This document shows positions 1-5,118 of a stretch of DNA of 14,663 nt, piece by piece. A program made the translations under genes and the position numbers. Each line of letters starts with the position of its first letter. The stretch's first letter is position 1. This DNA is from Acidimicrobiaceae bacterium (GTDB lineage: Bacteria; Actinomycetota; Acidimicrobiia; Acidimicrobiales; Palsa-688): the NCBI GenBank assembly GCA_027334785.1, contig DAHWQF010000024.1, forward strand, positions 1-14,663. The letters are read 5' to 3'. The notes beneath the pieces are model-generated. The model searched no databases. It was not told where the DNA came from and saw only the letters and a program-made list of their open reading frames with translations.

Positions 1-72
1 GGCGCGACGGCGGCGCGTTTTCTTTCCGAACTTCGCAACCTGCTCGAGGACCCGTTGCGGATCGTGCTCTAA
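1..72 (+). CDS. C-terminal end of an unidentified protein (partial)
   Basis: The plus-strand frame is open from the first base and closes with TAA at 70-72. It gives 23 residues ending in LEDPLRIVL, with leucine- and acid-rich helical composition that looks coded rather than random. The gene begins outside the window, so no family can be named. It converges on the PIG-L gene, and the 11-bp tandem repeat lies between them. It could be chance, since only 24 codons are visible. Confidence 0.4.
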   Translation, partial: GATAARFLSELRNLLEDPLRIVL

Positions 73-120
73 ATAGTAGAGGGGCTGGGGCGGCTCAGTC
101 TTGCCCGCTCGCCAGAGGCT

Positions 121-164
121 CTGGTTTAGCTCTGGTTTAGCTCTGGTTTAGCTCTGGTTTAGCT
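121..164. repeat. Four perfect tandem copies of an 11-bp unit
   Basis: The unit ctggtttagct is repeated four times without mismatch (121-131, 132-142, 143-153, 154-164). The last base of the array is the first base of the PIG-L stop codon complement (164-166). Each copy carries TAG on the plus strand and TAA on the minus strand. Because 11 is not a multiple of 3, the array places stop codons in all six frames between the two convergent genes. It is not palindromic and has no T-run after a stem, so it is not an ordinary terminator. Confidence 0.95.
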
Positions 165-547
165 CAGAAGCGCCGGAACAGCACGGCGTACTCACAACCT
201 GCCGCCATACCGCCGTAGCCATCGGGTCGCAGCCGGCGAAAGGCGAGAGCGATGTCCCGTCTCAAGTCGATCCCGTACTCGACGGCCCCGTCCCGGTGCC
301 CCAGGTACTCCACGTGCGTGACGCCCACCACGGACGCGCTCCGGCGCTGCTCCTCTTCACGGAGGGGGCCGCACTCTGCCGGGGCCAAAGCGTCGATCCC
401 CGCCTCGCCTTTTGTTGCCAGCACGTAGGAGATCTCCTTGCCGTGCCGGGTGAAACGGGCGACCGCGCTCGCCATCCCGTACTCGACGTCGTCGGGGTGG
501 GCCACGACGACCGCAGCTCGGCCCCAGTCCTCGGGCAGCGGTTCCAA
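164..547 (-). pseudogene. PIG-L/LmbE-family deacetylase, internally deleted
   Basis: PIG-L family enzymes are zinc-dependent N-deacetylases of sugar and glycan-like substrates, including mycothiol biosynthesis and LmbE-type enzymes. The N-terminal half is clear: the zinc motif AHPDD is at residues 16-20 (His17 and Asp20 as ligands), followed by ATKGEAG and HRDG, then RRLRPD at about 104-109. Family members are normally about 220-290 residues and carry a later HPDH-type motif with the third zinc ligand. Here RPD runs straight into GYGGMAAGCEYAVLFRRF, which resembles the family's extreme C-terminus, so about 100 or more residues appear lost without breaking the frame. The 127-residue product should be inactive. 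The start is TTG at 547, with GAGG about 7 bases upstream and an in-frame stop just before it. The N-terminal family call is firm; the deletion is inferred. Confidence 0.75.
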
Positions 548-734
548 GGCTCAGCCTCGGGACCTGGGACGGGGGTGGGCACTGCGCCGGGGCGGCAATC
601 CGTGCACCCAGCGGAGGTTAGCGGAAATCGCCTGTCCGGGAGGTGACGGCAGAGAACGCAATAGCCCGGGTAGCACCTCTCGTTAGCGCTGCAGTCGCCT
701 ACCAATGGGGAATGCCTTGGAATGCCTTCGTGGT

Positions 735-1535
735 TCAGCTGAGCTCGACCCTGCTGGCGGTTACGAGCCCGGCTTGGTCGGAGCAAAGCCAGGCGACCAC
801 CTTTGCGACGTCATCTGGGTCGGCCACGTGGACGAGCTGGGGGTCGGAAGTTACGAACGCCCGCACCTGGTCGTTCACCCACCCGGTGTCGGTCACCGGT
901 GGGCGCACGACGTTGGCCGTGACGCCGTACTTGCCAAGCTCGGTGGCGGCCGACATGGTGTAGTTCTCCAGGGCTGCCTTGGCTGCGCCGTAGGTGACCT
1001 CGCCGGGGAAGCCCTGAGGGCCGCCCGAGGTGAGCGACACTATCCTCCCCCAGTCCCCGCCCCGGGCGAGGAACCGGCGGCTGAACTGGGCCATGAGGAG
1101 AGCCGAGGCCCTGGCGTCGATGGCGAAGGTCCGGTCGAAGAGGTCCGCGGTGACGGGCGCCGTGGTGCGGCCCGCGCCGTCGAGCGGCCCAGGCACAAAA
1201 GAGTCGCCGGCGGCCCACCCAGTGGCATTGTTCACCAATATGTCGACCGGGCCGAAGGTTGCTTCGGCAAAATCGAAAATCTGGGCCGGCGCTCCTGGCC
1301 ACGAGAGGTCGGCTTCGATCGCGGCCGCGGCGCCTCCCTGGGCGCTGATCTCGTCCACGGTCTCGCCGGCCGGGCGCATCCGGTTGAGGTTGTACTGCGG
1401 GGGCGTGCCAGTGTTGTCGTCCACCGGAACTCGCCAGCTTGTCACCACTACCGAGGCCCCACTGGCAGCGAGCCGCTTGGCCGTCGCAGCGCCGATGCCA
1501 TGGTTCGCCCCCGTCACGACCGCTACGTGGCGCAC
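735..1535 (-). CDS. SDR-family NAD(P)-dependent oxidoreductase
   Basis: This is a classical short-chain dehydrogenase/reductase of 266 residues, the usual length. The Rossmann dinucleotide motif TGANHGIG is at residues 8-15, an EADL adenine-site element at 74-77, NNAT at 102-105, and the catalytic Ser170, Tyr182 and Lys186 lie in GRIVSLTSGG...TYGAAK. The family reduces or oxidises carbonyl/alcohol substrates, with FabG-like reductases the closest flavour. The substrate cannot be read from sequence. The start is GTG at 1535. The gene lies 30 bp downstream of the MazF-like toxin on the same strand, so read-through from the toxin-antitoxin promoter is possible. The family call is strong; the physiological role is unknown. 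Confidence 0.92.
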   Translation of the reverse strand: MRHVAVVTGANHGIGAATAKRLAASGASVVVTSWRVPVDDNTGTPPQYNLNRMRPAGETVDEISAQGGAAAAIEADLSWPGAPAQIFDFAEATFGPVDILVNNATGWAAGDSFVPGPLDGAGRTTAPVTADLFDRTFAIDARASALLMAQFSRRFLARGGDWGRIVSLTSGGPQGFPGEVTYGAAKAALENYTMSAATELGKYGVTANVVRPPVTDTGWVNDQVRAFVTSDPQLVHVADPDDVAKVVAWLCSDQAGLVTASRVELS

Positions 1536-1565
1536 GGCGGAAGTGTACTGGGGCCCAAGGAGCGG

Positions 1566-1877
1566 CTAGCAGCCGAGGGCGCCACGCAGGACATAGCAGG
1601 CCCGTCCCATCCGGGCCGGCGAGAGGGAAGCCACCCTTCTCCGGAACGAGGACCGGGGAAGAGTGTGCAAGTTGTCGAAGGAGACCAGGCAGTCCGAGGG
1701 AACGTTGTCTTCGGCAACCGTTAGAGCCAGTTCGGAGATAACCCCTCGGCGTGTACGGGTGAGGGCCGCCACGACCACCCTGTCGATGCGGTCGGCCAGT
1801 GGGTCACGTGTGAGCACTAGGACAGGCCTGTCGCCGCCAGCGGGGACGGCGGCAAACCAGATCTCACCCCTTTGCAC
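1566..1877 (-). CDS. MazF/PemK-family mRNA interferase toxin
   Basis: The product is 103 residues, the normal size for MazF, a ribosome-independent endoribonuclease that cuts mRNA at short motifs until neutralised by its antitoxin. The typical opening RGEIWFA is at residues 3-9, DRPVLVLTRD at about 16-25 forms the central strand, and SDCLVSFDNLHTLPRSSF near residue 61 matches the family segment after the second SH3-like strand. An open frame continues upstream, but GTG at 1877 is preferred because it puts RGEIW at the N-terminus and overlaps the antitoxin stop by 14 bases, the usual arrangement for coupled antitoxin-toxin translation. It ends with TAG, which shows that amber is a normal stop here. 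The cleavage specificity cannot be predicted. Confidence 0.88.
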   Translation of the reverse strand: MQRGEIWFAAVPAGGDRPVLVLTRDPLADRIDRVVVAALTRTRRGVISELALTVAEDNVPSDCLVSFDNLHTLPRSSFRRRVASLSPARMGRACYVLRGALGC

Positions 1878-2130
1878 GGTCGTGGCCCGCTCCAGGCACG
1901 AGCCAGTCGGACCAGTCCTCGGCCGGGCCCCAGTCGTCGGCGCCGTCGAGGCCCGTCTCACCAACTGTGAACGGCTGGACCGAATAAGCCTCCGCATCAG
2001 CTTCGCCACGCAAGCGGGCAAGGTGGTGCCTGAGGGCGTCGCGAAGCAACTCTGAGCGTTCTACGCCGAGAGCCTTCGCCCAACGGTCCGCTTCAACAGC
2101 GTCGGCCTCGTCCGCCCGAAAGCTGAGCAT
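1864..2130 (-). CDS. MazE-type ribbon-helix-helix antitoxin
   Basis: The product is 88 residues. The N-terminus (LSFRADEADAVEADRWAK, then SELLRDALRHHLARL to about residue 40) fits a ribbon-helix-helix DNA-binding fold like CopG/MazE antitoxins of Actinobacteria. The acidic, tryptophan-rich tail WGPAEDWSDW at about 68-77 is the kind of flexible segment that docks onto MazF. It is translated first and overlaps the toxin start by 14 bases. RHH antitoxins usually repress their own promoter, and two direct repeats lie just upstream (2135-2165). ATG at 2130 is the first good start; frames upstream contain no better one. Confidence 0.85.
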   Translation of the reverse strand: MLSFRADEADAVEADRWAKALGVERSELLRDALRHHLARLRGEADAEAYSVQPFTVGETGLDGADDWGPAEDWSDWLVPGAGHDRAKG

Positions 2131-2134
2131 TACT

Positions 2135-2165
2135 GTCGTACAGAACAGCCTATCTCGTCATACAG
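2135..2165 (-). promoter_or_regulatory. Candidate antitoxin operator: two 9-bp direct repeats 22 bp apart
   Basis: The plus strand reads gtcgtacag at 2135-2143 and gtcatacag at 2157-2165. On the gene's strand these are CTGTACGAC and CTGTATGAC, one mismatch, spaced exactly two helical turns apart and ending 4 bases before the antitoxin ATG. The proximal copy also forms a short inverted repeat, ctgt-cgt-acag (2133-2143). Ribbon-helix-helix dimers commonly bind such short repeats on one DNA face. The repeats are seen directly; operator function is inferred from their place in front of an autoregulated gene type. Confidence 0.45.
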
Positions 2166-2186
2166 CCCAGCTGCATGGGTCCCGGT

Positions 2187-3155
2187 TCAGGACCTGAAAC
2201 GCCGTCGGAGCAGCTCTGCGAGCGCGGCCCGGCCCTGGATGGGACGAAAATGCTCCGCCTCGGCCGTCAGGCGGGTGTGCTCGTCGTCTGAGAGTTCGAG
2301 GTCGGCGGCAGCAGCGTTTTGTTGTACTTGCTCGACGCTACTGGCACCCGGGATGGCGACGACGTGGGGCCACCGGGTGACCCATGCCAGTGCCACCTGT
2401 GCAGGCGTGGCATCGTGGGCCCTCGCGATGTCCCGCAAGGCGCCGAGGACCTCCTGGGCACGGGCCAGGTTCTCGGGTAAAAAGAGCGGGTTCATGGCCC
2501 GTACCCCCCGGCGTGGCGCGTTGGTGGCGTCATAGCGGCCCGAGAGGAGGCCCTGGCCGAGAGGGCTGTAGGCGATCATGAGCCGGCCGTGGCCGGCGGC
2601 CCAAGAAACGAGGTCCTGGAGGGGCCGACGGTCAACCAGGGAGAAGCGGACCTGGTTGGAAAGTACCGGGCCGGCGTAGGCGGCCTCGGCCGCCTGCCAG
2701 CGGGCGAGGGAGAAGTTGCTTACCCCGACGTGGCGCACGATGCCTGCAGCCACCAAGCGGCGCATCCCGTCCATCTGGGTGGCGAGGGGGATGAGGGGGT
2801 TGGGTTGGTGGAGTTGGTAAAGGTCGATCGTCCCGGTCCCGAGCCGGCCGGCGCTGGACCTGCCGCGCCACTCGACAATGGGCGCTAACGGGAGCACCGG
2901 GAAGAGCTTGGTGGCAAGGAAGACCTCGTCCCGACGGCCGGCGATGGCCCGCCCGACAATGCGCTCGGAGCGGCCGAAGGCGTACATCTCGGCCGTGTCT
3001 ATGAGGTTTACGCCGAGGTCGAGGGCGCGTTGGAGGATGCGGGCAGCCTCGCCTTGGGCGTACGCGTCGCCGTAGCCCCACTCGCGTGAGCCGAACTGCC
3101 AGGCCCCGAGGCCGATCACCGAGACGCGGGCCCCGCCTACGTCTACGTATCGCAT
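2187..3155 (-). CDS. Aldo/keto reductase
   Basis: This is a soluble NADPH-dependent (beta/alpha)8-barrel oxidoreductase of 322 residues, close to the family norm. The catalytic tetrad is complete: Asp53 and Tyr58 in NLIDTAEMY, Lys83 in FLATKLF and His116 in LYQLHQPNP. The cofactor-binding C-terminal part is also recognisable (GVSNFSL, AYSPLGQGLL, IPGASSVEQVQQN, the last typical of the phosphate-binding region). The physiological substrate is unknown. ATG at 3155 is the only sensible start, since VSVIGLGAWQFG follows at the normal distance. It lies 96 bp after the nucleobase permease on the same strand, which allows co-transcription but does not prove a shared pathway. Confidence 0.93.
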   Translation of the reverse strand: MRYVDVGGARVSVIGLGAWQFGSREWGYGDAYAQGEAARILQRALDLGVNLIDTAEMYAFGRSERIVGRAIAGRRDEVFLATKLFPVLPLAPIVEWRGRSSAGRLGTGTIDLYQLHQPNPLIPLATQMDGMRRLVAAGIVRHVGVSNFSLARWQAAEAAYAGPVLSNQVRFSLVDRRPLQDLVSWAAGHGRLMIAYSPLGQGLLSGRYDATNAPRRGVRAMNPLFLPENLARAQEVLGALRDIARAHDATPAQVALAWVTRWPHVVAIPGASSVEQVQQNAAAADLELSDDEHTRLTAEAEHFRPIQGRAALAELLRRRFRS

Positions 3156-3251
3156 GGGTGCCAGCGTACGGTGGACAGATCCGAACGTTGCGTGCGGGCT
3201 ATGGCCTGACTTGACTTGATAACCGGCACAGCTGCAGAAGACCAGGCCGGG

Positions 3252-4715
3252 TCAATGGGCGGGCAGCGGGCGGAATGCGGGCTCTTGGCGGATGCCCTTG
3301 CGCGCCAGCAGGAAATAGGTGCCGCCGCCGAAGATGAGCCCCATGAACACGCTGAAGTCCGAACCGTCGACGTGGGAGGAGAGCCACGAGACGTACGGGC
3401 TGTAGGCGTTCAGCCAAGCCATGGCGGCGAGCATGCCTATTGCCTGGGCCACCATGGCCGGCCAGTGGACGCCAGAGCGGCGGAAGTAAAGGCCGCCCCT
3501 CTCGTCCATAAGGGCGGCGGGATCGTAACGGCGGCCCCGCAACAGGTAGTCGATGAAGTAAATGGCGAACCAGGGTGCCAGCCAGACGATGATGAACAGG
3601 ATGAAGTCAGCGAGCAGCTGGGAAAACCGCCCCGAGAAGACCGCGTAGGCCGCGAAGCCCCCGGACACCGCCGTGTCGATCAAGACGCAATGCCAGCGAC
3701 GGAGCCGGGACCAGAGGCTCTGGAGGGTGACACCCGAACTGTACAAGTCGACCGAGTTGATGGCGAAGAGCTGCAAGATGGCCATCACGAAGTACGGCCA
3801 GATAAACCAGGCAGGGAAGACGGCGACGAGGCCGGTCACCGAGGCGAGGCCGCCGGCGTGAGCCGGGGAGACAGCGGTAGCGACGGCTGCACCGAGCACT
3901 TCGAGAAGGGCTGAAGGGATGGCGGCACCAAACGCCACCGCAGCCACGATGCGCTTCCTGCTCGTGCTGGCTGGCAGGTAGCGGGAATAGTCGCTCGCGT
4001 TTTCTGTCCAGCCGAGGCCACCGACCGAGATGACCAGGGCCAAGAAGACCATGAGGCTGCCCCAGCCGGCGCCATGGGGGGCGGCGTGCAGGTCCACCTT
4101 CCCGGCGGTGATGGCTGCCATGATCACGAACAGCACGACGAAGGGGTAGGCGAGCCAGTGGAGCACCTTCAACATCGCCCGGTGCCCAACCAGAGGGAGC
4201 AACGCTTGGACGGCGACGGCGGCAACTACGAGCACCCCCTTGAGGACTGTGCCGGCCTGGACGCCCCCTTTGGCCAACATGGCCATCGCCACGAGAACGA
4301 TGAGGGCAATGCCCTCGATCTCGAAGCCGACCTGGGTCACCCAATTGAAAAACGACGGGGCTCGGTTGCCCCGGGGGCCAAAGGCAGCGCGCGAGACGCC
4401 AAAAGCGGTCGTACCGGCTTGGGCGCCTGGCAGGCTGGCCAACCCGGTAAGGACGTAGAAGCAGTTACCGACCAGGATGATGGCGAGAGCTTGGGCAAAG
4501 GACAGGCCGAAGATAGCAACGGCGAGGGTGCCATAGACGACGAACTCGACGTTCCAACAAGTGCCCGCCCACATGCCAAACAGGCGGGCCGGGCTGCCCC
4601 AGCGCTCTTGGTCAGGTACGTGCTCGATGCCCCGGGCCTCGATGAGGCCACCGGCGCTGCGAGGCCCAACGCTAGGCCGCTCTAATTGAACGGTGGTCTT
4701 GTCGGCGATGGCCAA
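3252..4715 (-). CDS. NCS1-family nucleobase (purine/cytosine) permease
   Basis: This is an integral membrane protein of 487 residues with about 12 hydrophobic segments, the size and profile of nucleobase:cation symporter-1 transporters (cytosine, hydantoin, allantoin, uracil). The cytoplasmic N-terminus ends in ERWGSPARLFGMWAG (37-51) just before helix 1. NAPSFFNW-like residues follow about residue 113, and WTENASDYSRYLP is the conserved NCS1 segment in the middle of the protein, where family members bind substrate or cation. The start is TTG at 4715, fixed by a strong AGGAGGAG site at about 4720-4728. Substrate specificity cannot be assigned, and no catabolic gene is adjacent apart from the aldo/keto reductase downstream. 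The leader holds several hairpins (4741-4849). Confidence 0.9.
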   Translation of the reverse strand: MAIADKTTVQLERPSVGPRSAGGLIEARGIEHVPDQERWGSPARLFGMWAGTCWNVEFVVYGTLAVAIFGLSFAQALAIILVGNCFYVLTGLASLPGAQAGTTAFGVSRAAFGPRGNRAPSFFNWVTQVGFEIEGIALIVLVAMAMLAKGGVQAGTVLKGVLVVAAVAVQALLPLVGHRAMLKVLHWLAYPFVVLFVIMAAITAGKVDLHAAPHGAGWGSLMVFLALVISVGGLGWTENASDYSRYLPASTSRKRIVAAVAFGAAIPSALLEVLGAAVATAVSPAHAGGLASVTGLVAVFPAWFIWPYFVMAILQLFAINSVDLYSSGVTLQSLWSRLRRWHCVLIDTAVSGGFAAYAVFSGRFSQLLADFILFIIVWLAPWFAIYFIDYLLRGRRYDPAALMDERGGLYFRRSGVHWPAMVAQAIGMLAAMAWLNAYSPYVSWLSSHVDGSDFSVFMGLIFGGGTYFLLARKGIRQEPAFRPLPAH

Positions 4716-4740
4716 CAGGCTCCTCCTCTACGGTCGGGGC

Positions 4741-4849
4741 CCAGGCCCGCCCTGGTGGGACTTGAGGGCAGCCCAGGCAGGTGGGCTATCTTGTCTAGGA
4801 CTTGGCCGGCCCGTGTGATCGGGATTTGCCACTAACGTAGCGGGCCGGC
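4741..4849 (-). promoter_or_regulatory. Hairpin-rich leader upstream of the NCS1 permease
   Basis: Within the 386-bp gene-free stretch 4716-5101 three stem-loops precede the permease. In minus-strand order they are a 9-bp perfect stem gccggcccg/cgggccggc (4805-4813 with 4841-4849, 27-nt loop), a 6-bp stem agccca/tgggct (4770-4775 with 4782-4787, 6-nt loop) and a 5-bp stem ccagg/cctgg (4741-4745 with 4751-4755). The last ends about 13 bases before the ribosome binding site. None has a following T-run. The arrangement could be a regulatory leader RNA or the end of the surface-protein transcript. It matches no riboswitch consensus I can recall, and stems of this size also arise by chance in GC-rich DNA. 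The rest of the gap (4850-5055) shows nothing recognisable. Confidence 0.35.
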
Positions 4850-5055
4850 GAGCAGGCGTTGCAACTTTGCCAGCGTCGCTCATGTCGTAGACAGGAGGGC
4901 CGTCTCACCCACTTAGCCGGCGACGGGTTTTCGGGGCCGTCTTCGGGGCAATTACGGTCAAAACGGGCTAAATGCCTGGCCGGCGCCTGCCGGGCGAGGG
5001 CGGTCCACGAAGGGACACCCGTTCCCCGGGGCGCCGGCCTGCAAGAGCTTCAACT

Positions 5056-5118
5056 CAGGTGCTGGCGATTCGGGTGCTGGCGGGTTCAGGTGCTGGCGGG
5101 TTCAGGTGCTGGCGATGG
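5056..5118. repeat. Four tandem 15-16 bp repeats spanning the stop codon of the surface-protein gene
   Basis: Copies begin at 5056 (15 bp), 5071 (16 bp), 5087 (16 bp) and 5103 (16 bp), all variants of caggtgctggcgggtt. The copy at 5103 is the real end of the coding sequence (codons for AIAST plus most of the stop). The three others continue into the 3' untranslated side, so the last codons and stop seem to have been duplicated outward. Stop codons in the extra copies fall in different frames. Confidence 0.85.

Noticed and set aside
643..700. Possible T-box-like or hairpin leader (aggtg...cacct near 641-677)
   Set aside because: Only a 5-bp pairing with a long loop, no T-box core sequence, and no suitable downstream gene on that strand.
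705..1724. Plus-strand frame of 339 codons opposite the SDR and MazF-like genes
   Set aside because: It is the antisense of two genes with complete family motifs; its Gly/Arg/Val-rich composition is typical of a shadow frame in GC-rich DNA.
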